NCBI GenBank assembly: GCA_963678705.1
Contig: OY783220.1
Span: 1,447,001-1,511,000, forward strand
Source: Panorpa germanica
Taxonomy: Eukaryota; Arthropoda; Insecta; Mecoptera; Panorpidae
Reading direction: 5' to 3'
DNA: 64,000 nucleotides
The notes under the pieces were generated by a model, which had not been told where the DNA came from, did not search any database, and was given only the letters and a program-made list of their open reading frames with translations. A program made the translations under genes and the position numbers. Shown here in pieces: positions 23,101-35,984 of this stretch; positions within the stretch are counted from its first letter, which is position 1, and every line of letters begins with the position of its first letter.

Positions 23101-24655
23101 CAGAGAGTGGGAGGAAGAAAGCAGAAGGGTGCAACGTGGCATAAGAACCATACAAGGCACTCACACTCTGCCAAACAATAGATCAATATCAGAGGGATGG
23201 AACCTAGCACTCCACGTCACGCAGAACAGTGGAAAGCTGGAAACGAGATCACTAGTGTGTGAACTGTGTCCAATGTTCTTGGAAAAACTACTTATATTTA
23301 TCATAACAATTTGTTTTCCTAGAATTTATATCTTATCTTTATATATAATATTTTGAGAAAGGAACCACAATCTGGCCATCTTCTTTATTCTATTAGATCT
23401 CATCATGTCAAATAAAATATTTTCAGTGATTTTAATTCATTTGTTTATTATCAGAATGTACGAGTATATATAATGAAATGAGTATTTGATAAGGATTGAA
23501 TTGAAAGTGCAATGTCTCCGCAGTGCAGTTAAGAATGACCGAGATTATGCTGTAAAAACGTTTAGGTAAAGGAGAACAGAGTGTGTTAATGTGGGGACAA
23601 AAGAAAGGATATAAAATATAAAGAAAAGAATATAACTAACACGTACATCTATAATTTCTAATAGGAAATATCAAAATAAATGTTTTGGACCATAGATGGT
23701 GCTAGTGTTGGTTTTCGTCCAATATGAATTAACGCTTTGCTATTATTTCAATATTATGTTTTGCAGATCATATCATATGTATGATCATCATATCATATGT
23801 ATGATGTATCATATGTTGCGATATTCCTTACAGAAATTCATTAGCGCTATAACCAAATCAAACGATTAAACTTACTTATTTAAATTATGCTGCTATAAAG
23901 GACAGTTGTAGCTAAGATTGTTAACGGTTTGTTTTTATTCATTTACTTATATTTTATAGTAACAAATCAACGTAAACATAAAAGAAGGAAGGTTATTGGT
24001 CACAGATACCGCTCACTGCTACTACAGCTACTCAACAACGACGGTTACTTTCCGAAGAGCCTTATAAAGAAAATAAAACGTTTTCCTTCTCATTAAAACT
24101 ACACAAAACTAGTGAAAGTATAATCTAGAAGTTTTGAAGATGGATATAAAAGAGTTGTATGACGTTCCGATAAAGCTATACGCACTGTATGAATATGTTG
24201 CTAACCTTATGCAACATTCATGTACGTAACAGCGATAAATCCTTAATTATTCACACAACAACCCAGCAGACAAGCAACGTGTCTGTCTTCGATGTAAGTA
24301 AGTACGAGTATAACATATGCGAAATTCTAATGTAATCTTAATTAGTAAGTCTATGTTGTTTTCATTAAGGCAACTAGCTAGCAGTGAAGAAGGTACGAGT
24401 AATAAGCTGAACACTTAATGTAAGGAATATAGGAAATGTAATTAAATTTCCTTGTTTATCTTTTGCGTTATATGAAAACAATGATAGTTTTAGGTAATAA
24501 AAGAAGCTTATGCAATAGTAATGCAGATTAAATATTCGAATTGATGGATTAATCATTTGAAGGGATAATAAAACAAGAAAACAGGCATTTTACTACAAAT
24601 ATTACAGATATTTTATACAATTGTACTTGTGATGCTTCCTTAATATTCTAAAGAT
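20150..24655. other. Long AT-rich stretch without recognised genes
   Basis: No coding region could be supported; short ORFs here (for example 23129-23356 plus, 21280-21501 minus) have no recognisable domain. Local features: a GTAGCAGTAGCAGTAGC run near 22304-22324, a direct repeat of ATCATATCATATGTATGAT near 23768-23805, and octamers TACGAGTA/TACTCGTA at 20614, 22954, 23459, 24303 and 24394. Confidence 0.5.
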
Positions 24656-24663
24656 GTTACGGG

Positions 24664-25393
24664 AAGGGCTTCTGTACTCGACCCGACTCGGACCCGGATC
24701 CGCCGGGTATTCGCAATAAACTCGAACCCGGCATCCGAGCGATTGCTTTTGCTGGTGAGAATGAAAAATTAAGTAAAACCCAATGCACGCCGCTCGAATT
24801 ACATTGTGCAAAAATTTTAAATATTTTTTAAATATTTAATTATATACCTATATACATATATTTAATATGATAGTACCGTTAGTAAACAAATAAATCATAA
24901 AGTTTAGTATATGATTAGTGTAAAGGATTATATATTAAAAAGAATATTCCTATTACGATGTCGAGACGACCACCAGACACGTTGACAAACAAAATTGAAG
25001 CAGAAGTTTGCCATTTTTACGAATACAAAAAGGAACCCTAAATACAGAGAAGCCTTATGATGCGCAATGCACGGTTATTAAACCAACATTGATGGATAAT
25101 GAAAGAACATTCTCAATGTTTGCAAATTTTTTCACCAAACTTATATCGTCATTGGGTTTAAATCTCTAAATGATTTGGTATTTCTCAAATATCAGTATAT
25201 TAGAGCCAGTAAAATAAAATAAGTTGTAAAATTATTATGTAATTATACTTAAATAATAAATGAATTGCGATTATTACTTAAAAATATAGATGTTTCTTAT
25301 ATTTTTCAGATTTTGGACCCGGTTCCGTCGGGTTTATAAAATATTGGACCCGGATCCGGCGGGTATTAAAACTCCGGGTTTTCAGAAACCCTA
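24664..25393 (+). mobile_element. hAT-family derivative, 730 bp, with 8-bp target duplication
   Basis: Ends AAGGGCTTCTG and, inverted, TAGGGTTTCTG are followed by subterminal CCCGGATCC-type GC-rich motifs (24690-24720 and 25315-25370) unlike the AT-rich surroundings. Flanks are GTTACGGG (24656-24663) and GTCACGGG (25394-25401), an 8-bp duplication with one mismatch, the length typical of hAT elements. The interior holds a broken transposase C-terminus, so the copy is an internally deleted, non-autonomous hAT. Confidence 0.82.
24960..25215 (+). pseudogene. hAT transposase C-terminal (dimerisation domain) relic
   Basis: Frames with stops and shifts read EAEVCHFYEYKKEP, then NERTFSMFANFFTK, and after a frameshift SLNDLVFLKYQY. 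This matches the hAT C-terminal pattern ...SERxFS.AG......R..L....v..L.FLK. The N-terminal BED finger and most of the catalytic core are missing. The relic cannot make a functional transposase. Confidence 0.72.
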
Positions 25394-25401
25394 GTCACGG
25401 G

Positions 25402-28400
25402 GCGTTACTGGTATGCTTTGTGTAAAACATACATATCGATAGTCCAGTTTATTAGTGAGGCAACTCTGAGTGTACTATCTATCTGATACTCCGATAACTT
25501 ATAAATGCAGCCATACAAAATTATAATGCAGAGAAACTTGCCGAACACTGCGGGAATGCTCATCTTTAAAGTATTTCATAAAATCTCTCGAACCGATACC
25601 TCAATACCTAAGTCTAATAAAAAATGTTTCATACACTTTAGTAAATAAACATGCCGGTGTAACGATGTATAATTACGTACTCATTTTCACGTAATTAGTA
25701 TTTTAACAAATTCATTAAAAAAAATAAGTGTTTGAGCAAATTCAGTGAGAGTTCATGAGATGCATGACAATAGAAGGGCGGGTCACAACAAGAAGAGAAA
25801 CAGTTCTAGATAGTATTATATATAATACAGAACATCAAAAGGGTTCGTTTTGCCACGGAACATGAAGAAGCACGCAAAAGCAAACGTAGAGCGACTGAAA
25901 TGATGAAACGTTGGAACTTTATAAGCAAAAGCATGAAGATGATGAAAGCACTGTCTCAAACCCCTGTCTAAGTTCAGAAGTGGGACCGACACGGACGACG
26001 GGACGGCAATGACACAATGACGAACATCGAACAACAAACATGGTGAACGGAGCTGAGAAATGGCAAAACAACGACACTCTGGAATGTCAATGAAATTGAA
26101 TAAGAATAAAAAAAGTTTTTGTTTGAAAAATTGATTTGAAGTATTTGTTAGAAAAAGATGTGCATATATAAATTACTGAATTACGTTGTAGATTAAAAAT
26201 TTAATAATAAAAGTTTAAAGCAAAGGAATGTTTAATCTAAATCATTAGATATTTGTTGTATTAAACTTTAATGTTTGTATAAAATTATCGCATTGTAGTG
26301 TCATGTCACACTAATTTCAGGTTATTCTGACTTTCCACCCGTCATTGTTACATTTTGCGGACCTACCCCCACCCTTTGATATGACGTCACATTTTCAATT
26401 AATCCTGAAAAGGTATGTAGTGGCGAAAGTAAAAATTTCAATACTATTTTTTAAGTTTTTGGAAGAAAACACCATTTTTTAGGTCTAACGTAAATTTTTG
26501 AAAACTACAAAATTTTTCAGTTTTTGAAAAAGTGAGTTGTTTCTTAAGTTTGCAATATATAAAAAGCACTGCTCACTTTTGCTCAATATTTACTAATTTT
26601 TATATTTAAGAATGCCCCATCTTCACCCCATTGTCACAATTTATGGAAGTGAAATACTTGTACTTGTAGATCATTCACTGTTGAATATAACATGTTATCT
26701 TCCTTGTAGTGTTTCAATTCAGAAAATATAAATTTTTGTGCAAAAAGACGATTGATTAACTTTTCCACAAGCGCCATGAAGGGAGCATGACTGGATAGAA
26801 TAGAATCTGTGTACAAACTTACAGTACATTAGTGGAATCACACTTTTTGTCTCAATTTCAGATTAAGTATGAAAAACGAACATACCACAAAACATTACAA
26901 AAAGTGAAGTGTTTACACGTGTTGCGCAAAAACAACCAAAATAAAATCTGGAAAATTCAATGACATTTTAAGAATGCAGGAAAGGAGAAATACTTGACAG
27001 CATGCACCCTAAAGAAAAAAGTAGCGGTGGAAAAAACAGAAACATATAAACACATGCGGTAAATGTGGAGCGCAATCCGCACAAAGTTCTGTAAACAATG
27101 GTATGTAGTACGACATTAACGAGGGTGAGGTAGACAGCCACAGGCAGGAGGAGGAGAAGGAGGTGTAGGAGATACGAATAAAGTATGATGTGAGTAGAGT
27201 AGCCGTAAGTAGAACTAAACAACGCAGTAAAATAGGTGAGAGTAGATGAAAAGTACTGGTACTTTGAATGCCTGAGAAGAGAATGCAGTGCAGAGATGTC
27301 GATTTCCGAGCCGTGCCATTACCGATTGCGGTCTGAGGGGATTGAGGAGGAACAAAGAGGAAAAGAAAAGGTATGAAAATAATATGTACGACTCACATTT
27401 TATAACAACGTTTTTATACTATTTCTCTATGAGATTTATTATTTTATACATGTTTTAAAAGAAACAAAAGAATAAATTATGATTTTTTTACTCTCAAAAT
27501 GTACTGTTGAAATAAACAAACAAAATTGTAAAAGCATTGTAAGGTACTTTGTTGTACTTTCGAATTAGTTATGAGGAACATAAAAATGCCAATATCAATG
27601 GCAGTTATGTTGAAATATATTAATGGATTAATGCGAATAATTTACAGGAGATTGCTGCATTAAGCTATTTTATTTGATTATCAATATATAAAGTCAACTT
27701 ATTATGGTCTACTATCTCAGTGGTGTAATCGTGACGTTTGATGCAAGAAGGAGGTACAAGTCCTTTACGTAAATGATGAAAATGTCGTCAAATATAGAGG
27801 GTCAATGAAAATAATAGAAATTATTGAAAATAGCCAATTTCCATATATATAAATCACAAGTTTTAGGTCTATTTCACTATATATTATAACTTTTAACTAT
27901 GAAAAAATGGTGACACGGGTTTCAAAAACTACGTGTATGTAAAAAAATCTTTTTTGAAAATATAATTTTTTTCATTCCATTCATAATTTACAATCTGTCC
28001 CGAGAGACATTCATCAAATTTTGGTGATGTATAAAAATGACATGTGAGTTTGTCATCCACCGATGACGTACTCTTCAGCTTAACCTATTGCATTAATACG
28101 AGTATTATGCAACTAAGCAAATAACTTCTATGCTGTTGATAAGTCCATTGGATTTTCGCGTTTCAGCCGTCTTATTGGTTTGTGGTGGTAGACTTGTACA
28201 GCTCATTCATTTCGATGATTTCGAAATCTTCGTTGAAAATATTAAAATAAATTATCACAAGAATTCCTATTTTTGAAAAGAATTAAATAAAACCACTAAG
28301 AAACACAGTAAATGTTGTCAAATTTATTATTATTTTTTCAAAATATTTAATTTAAATTGAATAAATATAGATTCCGCATCAATTACAGGTAATTTTTAAA

Positions 28401-28983
28401 TTATTAAACTATTACGCTAACCAACTAAACTATTACACATGCATCCAAAAATAATTGTAACAAACAAAAACCATTTAATTGGAAATTAAATACAGTCTCG
28501 ATATTTGTTCGTCCTTTTATTTTTCGTATTTTATATTTTGTATTATCGAGAAAAAAACTTTTTACATTGGCGGTACTCCTTAAAACCAAGCTGTTTTGTG
28601 TTTCATCTCCAAATCAGTGCTATATGTTCTAAGTTTGAATGTAGTTTTGTATATTTGAACTCGTATATGAGCTTTCGACACCATAAAAACCATCAAAACT
28701 AGTTAGTAATTGTCTGTGGAGGGACTAGTATCAGAAATAAACCATTACTAGATAAAACATGTATAAAAAAGTGCATTTTATCAGAGTACAGTACGTAAAT
28801 TTCAATGATTGTTTTAAGAAGTATAAACCTGATAAACATAAAACATGAAACCAGCAATAGTTTATAGTCGTAAAAACAAGAGAAATTAAAATACGAGTAT
28901 TATTGAAACATTGGAAAAAGACCTACGTTAAAAGATATCTTATTTCTAAATAACTTCTAAATCAAATTCCAAACTAAATAATT
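25402..28983. other. AT-rich DNA, no gene recognised
   Basis: Short ORFs only. Somewhat less AT-rich patches lie at about 25780-26060 and 26990-27370 (the latter with a GGAGGAGGAGAAGGAGG purine run near 27147) but no domain is recognisable on either strand. TACGAGTA octamers lie at 28097 and 28892. Confidence 0.5.
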
Positions 28984-29024
28984 AATTTATATTATATATT
29001 TATTATATTATATTATATTATATA
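28984..29024. repeat. TATTA-type AT minisatellite
   Basis: Repeated TATTA/TATATTA units. Confidence 0.7.
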
Positions 29025-29856
29025 GATATTTCCATTAAATGTAGTTTTAACTATTTGAGTATGTGTTGAACAAGTGTACTTTTATATTTTTCTGCATAAC
29101 ATAACAAACAACAGTTCGATATAAGCCTTTGAACTTAAGATTTTCTATTTATAGATCACTTTACTTAGATGAGATACCAAATAACAATATAGGTGTACAG
29201 CAGAGCAAAACAATTGATACTGTCAGTGTACAGTACTCAGTGTGCTAGAAACTAAGGGCTGAATTTCTGAGGTCGTAGGGTAGATTTCTGTCGTTATGAT
29301 GTTATTAGTGGGGTTATGTAGATGTTATACACAGTCAAAATAATTCAAATCTACAATTCGTGTATCAGTATCTTAGGCACATCCCAAGTCCCATCTCTTC
29401 CCTCCCTCTACTCCGTTTTCCATCTCACAAGCACAAGCACAAGCACAGGCACAACCCTCCATCAAAATAACTGTCAAATTATTAAGGTTATGTTATATCA
29501 CAATACCGTGCTAAATAAAGCACATTGTTATACGGGCGCCAAAACAAGACTTTAATTGAGAGATGGCGACGTGTTAAATCCAGTATACGCTAATAATGAG
29601 GTCATATTGATCATCTAATTAAAGAAGGCATTCATACCCATTCGTACTATGATATACTCGAACTCGTAGTTAATGCAAAGTAATTGTTCATTTTGGTGTG
29701 TATGAAGTAATAATATAAAATCATTATTATGTGAATATGCTGTATGAATTTTAAACAGATATTAATGTAAATTTTAGAACAAAGCAGCGACAAGAAATAG
29801 ATCAATGAACCAACAGTTCTTCGTTCTAAGATGAAATGATATTTAAATTTAAAAAG
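29025..29856. other. AT-rich DNA with a short (ACAAGC)n run
   Basis: A hexamer ACAAGC repeats about four times near 29426-29452. No gene recognised. Confidence 0.5.
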
Positions 29857-29937
29857 TCTCTCACACTGGAACAGACAATTTGCAACCTTCGACTTCTTCA
29901 GTAGAGAATATAGGAGTTGTTTTGCAAAACACAATTT
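29857..29937 (+). repeat. Partial copy of the TCTCACACTGG-ended element
   Basis: TCTCTCACACTGGAACAGAC and the following ...TTTGCAACCTTCGACTTC and GAATATAGGAGTTGTTT align with the left half of the element at 33563-33784. The other end is missing. Confidence 0.55.
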
Positions 29938-30096
29938 ATCATGACAAGAAGTTTGTAATATAAGAATGAAGGTAATAATTCATACGTACATAGAACAAGG
30001 TATCGACATACGTTTATCCGATTATTGCACGAATCCGAACTTGCTTGGAAACATAAAACTTCGTAAATAACGTGCACCGTCGTCTTTGTGTTTGCC

Positions 30097-30265
30097 CTGC
30101 GACCAAGAAACACAGTCGCTCAAAACTGCTCAAAATCAATTTCAAATCAGTTTAGTTTCGTTCGTACCGTGTGCGTTCTCTCACTAACAACACTGTTGCA
30201 TTCTCATTCGGTTCGGCAGATTCTGGGCTCGCGTTTGCAATCAGTCGACCCATGTGCGGACGGTC
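30097..30265 (+). mobile_element. GGCCGTCC-family TIR element, 5'-truncated copy
   Basis: Aligns with the right half of the complete element at 45085-45481: CTGCGACC(A/T)AGAAACACAG, GTCGCTCAAAAC, CAGTTTAGTTTC, GTGTGCGTTCTC and the terminal CAATCAGTCGAC...GTGCGGACGGTC. It is followed by TAA, the presumed target sequence. The left terminus is absent. Confidence 0.75.
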
Positions 30266-33234
30266 TAACTCGTAAACAAGTGTTGCTACCAGTATCAGTT
30301 GCATTTGAAAATTTAAAAATGCAACTAGATCTCACAATACATGTCATGACCATGCGTACGTTTACCCACCCATTCGCTTCCATACTTCTTCCATCTTTCA
30401 TTAATCGAACCTTACTATAATAGTTCTAATCTACATATTAACTTGAGTTTGATGAAGTTTGAACGTTTCGTTTGCTTAACTTAAAATTTCTCATACATAT
30501 TTGTATTCTATTTACTTTTTTTACTCTTAACGGTTTCTAAATCAATTTTACTTACTCTTGCCAAACCATTGTTTCCTTTGTATTTATCTAATATAGTAAA
30601 TACTGATAGAAATCTTTAATTCCAATACCGTTATATATTACAAATTTTTCCATAGAATTCGGAACTAACCTCTGCAGCTGTTAAATATTTCATTTACGTT
30701 CTCGCAGTAACAATGATCTGCAAGCAATTTAATAATAATTTAAGTAGGTATGAGTAACATATTATTGCATAATAAAACCTATAACAAAGATAATTATTAC
30801 ACGATTCAGATTCAACTCTAACATAACCATTATCGTTATGATATTACTCGTACTATAAGAGTAATTAACTTCATGCGGTATGATTTATAATATCAAACAT
30901 TATGGCTCTGCCTATGCTTTGCCGTTGACGTCATACTATTAAAATCAATTAAATTAATAGCATTTTATATGTAACATTACAAGAGAATTATTATTATCAC
31001 AATCTCTCCCGCGTCGCAGCGGAGTCTGATCATAATATTGGGACTCTGATATAATCCTAAAGTAATGGGAAAGCGTTCTTTGTCTCGCTCTGCTTTTAGT
31101 ACTCTGCTAGCGCGATAGGAATCTGGTTGAAATCGTGTCGTAATCGAATAACATATGGCTCATTTCACGTCAAATCGTCTTAATGTTGTCACAGATTTTG
31201 ATGCAATTCTATTCACGTACACGTACACCAGAAAGCTCCGAGGCGAAAGGCACACGGGACCAAAGAATAATGTGAACCGCTGAAGGACTTAGGACCACGA
31301 AAATAGCACAGCACATAAAAGACATTGGCTGCAGTGACGTACGAAATTAGATACGGGAATAAAATCACAAAACATGGATATTACAATACCTTAACCCTGA
31401 AATGCATAACATCTTATTTTCAAGTAAAATAACGTTTTTTTAACTTCAGGCGAATATGATCATGTTGTTCGAATCGAGTCAAATTTTAAAATAATAAAAA
31501 AAAAAGTTTTTTTGTATTTATAATGTTGATACAACTTTGGGGGCAATGTTTAAAAAATCCTGCTACCTTAAAATAAATTTTATTTTGAAAAAACTAGATG
31601 TTTGCAGATATACTTTGTTACTCTTGTTCTGGAAACATATTTTAACATGTTGCTTGGTTTTAACATATTTTTCTCAACACAAATATCTTTAAAAGAAATT
31701 GCATGTATTGCCTTTTCCTTCTCCCGTAACAACAGGCAAACTAAAAAATCATGCTAAATTATTTATTAATGTCATCTACTAATGAATCAGGATGGATTGT
31801 TGCCAATCTGAAATAACATATAATTTGACGGGCTTCTTAGGGCTATATTCGCACTGTAAATTACAATAACATTAATTTACATTACGTATCGATTTCTCTT
31901 AAAGATTTCTTCGCTTGATTCTTTCCACTAACCTCCCTACTTCTTTCCTCCTTTTTAACTTTTTATTTCGACCGCCTATGCTTCGTCATCATTACTTGAA
32001 TTAGATCTAGCCTTTTTTTTCTTATCTATATTATGTACTATTTCCATCCGCTCTTTCCTTTTTGTTTCGTTGCCTTTCATGCTCTGATTCCTCTTCATCA
32101 TCATTCTCTTTTTACTTACTTTCTTCTACTTACTTTGTCATAGCAAAAGATATGAACTTTTGTAGGTCAACATAGGTGGATATCAGTCTTTATGACTAGA
32201 TTACAAATTACAATTTTTTTTGAAATTAATCACGAAAAGTGCTTAACTTTTCTTTAAGTCACAAAGTATTCCATAACTTCGCACGCCACTGTTAATGGAA
32301 AACAAGAGAACATAAGAAACAAAACAAAACAAATCAACTTAAAGTTTGTTGAGACGAAAAATGTTACGAGATCTGAGAGACAAATGGTGTATAGCTCTGA
32401 TTTAAAAACGATATACCAGTGTTCCCTTACCCACCTCTCTGCCCCTCTGCCCCTTCCCTATGACTGACTTTGGAGTCAAGATTCATACACAATAAATTCA
32501 TATGTAGTTTACTCGAGCGAAATTGAAAAACTGTTTGTATAGAAATTCAATTTGATTTTAAAATTAAAGTTTCCTTATTAATAACAATACGTGGTTTTTT
32601 GAAAAACTATTTGATATATACTCGTACAGTTCATAAAGATGAAACATTAAATTATAATCCACACCGTTCAAGGTATTATTACTGTAATAGTTGCTGAGTT
32701 TTATCAATGTACAATTGTACACATATATCAAAGTAAAATGTTTGATTTTATCTATTGTTACGTACTTGAGTGGTCCAGACAATCAGAGTCGAGAGTCTAG
32801 CTTCAGACTAAATACTAAGAACACTCCATCATCCATGTATCATTGTGTTGCATCAGAACATAATTCTCTGTCTAGCCCCGGTACTCGGACGTCTAACTTT
32901 AATGAGTGCGTGTGTACTGGCTGCAAACACAATGAGTGATGCGATACGACCAGTGAAGACCGTTCGATAGCTGCGAGTACGACTACAGTAATGACTAAAT
33001 ATATCTGTCTGTTACATATAAGGTATACGTAGTATAGTGATGTCCTACAATGTTAATTGATAAGACTTTACTACTATATAGATTGAGTATAGGAATACAT
33101 ACTTGACAATGACTTGTGCAGAAAGAGAAACGTTTTGCGATGCAAATCAAAAAACAGAGTTGTGGAACGAATAATGAACAAGAGAACACAATTTTGACAG
33201 CAAATATTAGAGTTTGATTGTAAACATTAATAAA
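30266..33234. other. AT-rich DNA, no gene recognised
   Basis: Short frames only. TTAACCCTGAAATGCATAAC near 31391 superficially resembles a TTAA-flanked end, but no partner end is seen. At 31833-31847 a 15-bp match, ACGGGCTTCTTAGG, to the inverted retroposon tail is too short to call. Octamers lie at 30845 and 32619. Confidence 0.5.
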
Positions 33235-33442
33235 GACGGCACAGTGAGCGAAAGCATTGATGATTGACGCAAGAAGGCTGTGTCTTCAGGTTCGATCCCC
33301 GGACTATAAATATTCACTTATGTTCAATATGTAAAAGTTCACATATGAGGCAACGACACTATAAATAGTGTCAACATAGTGATAAGAAATAGCATCGGAA
33401 ATAGATCGACGTTAAATGAATTAAATATAAATAAAAAAAAAA
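33235..33442 (+). mobile_element. tRNA-derived SINE, copy 2
   Basis: Has box A-like CAGTGAGCGAAAGC (33242) and a canonical box B, GGTTCGATCCC (33289-33299). The body has GTGTCAACATAGTG and the tail has GGAAATAGATCGACGTTAAA, then A-rich sequence. No clear target-site duplication. Confidence 0.78.
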
Positions 33443-33562
33443 TACACACAAAGGGCAGACCACAAACTGTACATTAGCTGAAAGAATAGTTCCAGCGAAA
33501 ACTGTGCAAGTAACACAGGTCGCACTAAAATAAAAGGAGCCGACACGTGCATTACATTTTTA

Positions 33563-33784
33563 GGCCTCTCACACTGGAACCAGCTGTTTGCGATTTCTTA
33601 GGTAGAGTGTATTCGAGTTGTTTAGCATTACCGTAACACATTTTACTATGCGTTGAAGCTTCTACTTTAATTTGTATCAATAAACTGTAAGCATGTATTC
33701 TATATTATAATGTGATCTAAAGCGATTACATTTTACTGAAAAAGTCGGAGATCGCAAGTAATCGGTTTCAGTGTGAGACAAACC
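33563..33784. mobile_element. 222-bp TIR element (MITE), TA-flanked
   Basis: The left end, GGCCTCTCACACTGGAACC, and the inverted right end, GGTTTGTCTCACACTGAAACC, form imperfect TIRs followed inside by TTTGCGAT / CTTGCGAT. TA flanks both sides (33561-33562 and 33785-33786). No coding capacity. A half copy lies at 29857. Confidence 0.65.
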
Positions 33785-33955
33785 TAATGGTAGACACTTA
33801 ACAGATATAATTTTTACCACCTAATGTAATATTATGAAAAAATTGATCTTTTGAATGACTTTGTAATTATTTATATCAGAATTTATGACTTCGATTAAAA
33901 GTTATTACAAATCAAAAGTGCTTGCAGACCATAGCGTACTATTAGCATATAGTAT

Positions 33956-33959
<4 letters not shown>

Positions 33960-34053
<94 letters not shown>

Positions 34054-34113
34054 ATATTTATTTATATATATATAATATTTATTTATATATATATAATATT
34101 TATTTATATATAA
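33960..34113. repeat. (AT)n microsatellite with 21-bp satellite tail
   Basis: A pure (AT)n run (about 33960-34035) passes into three 21-bp units containing ATAATATTTATTTATATAT, starting at 34051, 34072 and 34093. The longer unit appears to have grown out of the dinucleotide repeat. Confidence 0.88.
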
Positions 34114-34621
34114 GTTAATTACCAACCAATTAGAACAGCTTTTATATCAAAGTACAATTCTAAGTATCTTTATTCATAATGTCAAATGAGGTCTAAAGAG
34201 CTATTAGCAGCGAGCTTAGAAATGAATCAGTTTAATTTCCTGGCCATTAGTGCTTTACGTGACATCTTTTAAGGCCGTAAGGTCAAAAAGTTTACCTCTT
34301 TAGAAAACATTTTTTTAATGGTATAAATTAATCTAAGACTTTTTTAGAGAACAGGAAAATATTTTGTTTTTATAAAAATAAGCAAAAGTACAATAACATT
34401 TGTGTGGAAAATTTAACGTAATTTTATTTGATGAACTAGAGACGTATAAGGATACTAAGACCATTAGGATGAAATTTACACTGGATACAATGGAGAGAAT
34501 AATTCACACAGAACACACAAAAATAAAAAATGGACACGGGATGGAATTGAATTATGAGATTCACTAGATATAGCATAAAGTGTATTCAAATCTAAAAACA
34601 TACTTAAGAAACTTCCGCACT
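34114..34621. other. AT-rich DNA, nothing recognised
   Basis: No gene or repeat supported. Confidence 0.5.
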
Positions 34622-34980
34622 GTCCGCACATGGGTCGATTGATTATAAACGCGAGCCCCGAATCTACCCGAACCGAATGGAGAATGCAACTGTGTTGTTA
34701 CTGAGAGAACGTACGTGTATATGAGTGAAAGAACGTACACGGCACGAATGAAAAAAAAACTGACTTGAAATTGGTTTTAAGCGACTGTGTTTATAGGTCG
34801 CAGGATAATTACGTTGCATGATGATGAACATCATGAGCAGAGATGTGCACAAATACTTTTCAAAAGTATTTAAATAAAACATACATACAAATACCTCACA
34901 ATACGACACAATAAAATCTCCTATAAAAATTCTATAGAGTCACGAAACACGGCTCAACATGGCTCGTTTTTCGTTTTCTG
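34622..34980 (-). mobile_element. GGCCGTCC-family TIR element, inverted truncated copy
   Basis: The reverse complement aligns with the complete element at 45085-45481 over most of its length: the TGTCCGCACATGGGTCGATT terminus at its left, GTCGCAGGATAATTACGTTG, ATCATGAGCA, and CGTTTTTCGTTTTC near 34966-34979. The distal terminus is missing after 34980. Confidence 0.78.
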
Positions 34981-35580
34981 TCAAATATTGGCCACAGTTA
35001 ATTACCGAAAAATGTGACAAAGGTATTTCGCTTGGTTAAGCTATAGTTATGCTTAACTCGAATCAGAGCTGAGAAACAATACTATCAACACAGGTTTATA
35101 ATGCATGTCCGTCACACTATGGTAGTAATAACAACGATAAAACTATGTGAAAAACAGTAAATTAATAAATTCAAGAGTCAAGTCAATAAACCCATTTACT
35201 GAATAATTCCAAAACACACTTTAAAAAGAAAGCAATTACAATCCAATGTAATATTAAGAAAAATAATGTCACGTAACGGATGATAAGAGATCTAAAACGG
35301 AAACCGGAAGGAACTAACGGACGGAAGGACACCACTAAAATAGAGTGAAGGATATCTCTGTGTACAACATGCACCACAGAACAATATAATAATACACCAC
35401 GAAACACTGAAAACAGACATACCAACATCGGGTGTTATTCTCGTATACGAATACTACAAGTAGAACCAGTAACTATCTAGCAAGTATATGAAGTGCATGC
35501 GTACCAACAGACAGACGTGTAGCAGGGGTATCCAAGCATTTAGAATCGAAGGCTAATTACACACGAGAACCTTTACAAGT
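34981..35580. other. No gene recognised
   Basis: A minus-strand 81-codon ORF (35183-35428) shows no domain. Nothing else supported. Confidence 0.45.
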
Positions 35581-35593
35581 ATAATTAAAATGT

Positions 35594-35794
35594 GATGACA
35601 CAGTGGGCGAGAGTATTGATGATTGAAGCCAGCCCTTGGTTGTTATCAAATTAAATTGATTACGTACATACATACAGCCGTGTAGGCCATATAAATGAGG
35701 CTACGATACCATAAATCCTGTCAACATAATAGAAGGTCGTTGGTGATATGACTTAGCATCGGAAATAGATCGACGTTAAATAAATAAAATAATA
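35594..35794 (+). mobile_element. tRNA-derived SINE, copy 3, with perfect 13-bp TSD
   Basis: Starts GATGACACAGTGGGCGAGAG (box A region), shares ATTGATGATTGA with copy 2 and TAATTGATTACGT-like sequence with copy 1, and ends GGAAATAGATCGACGTTAAA followed by TAAATAAAATAAT. Flanks are the identical 13-mer ATAATTAAAATGT (35581-35593 and 35795-35807), direct evidence of retroposition. Box B is deleted or degraded in this copy. Confidence 0.88.
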
Positions 35795-35984
35795 ATAATT
35801 AAAATGTTACGCTATATATTTTGGGCACTTAATTTATAGTTTCTCCAATTATTATGACATCTAAACAGTTAAGACCAAAAAGAGATCAGAAGTATTAGTA
35901 TCAGTAATAATGATAATGATGATGTACAGTAAGTTCTTGACTTGAATTTTGAAGTTATTTTGAGATTGAAGTTACGCAAATTCA

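Noticed and set aside
31391..31410. piggyBac-like TTAACCC end
   Set aside because: No inverted partner end and no transposase; a single TTAACCC is common by chance.
31829..31850. Fourth copy of the GGACCGTGGTCC retroposon tail (inverted)
   Set aside because: Only about 15 bp match, without an A/T tail or duplication; could be chance.
33235..33310. A tRNA gene (canonical box B)
   Set aside because: No acceptor stem or cloverleaf; the sequence aligns with other SINE copies instead.
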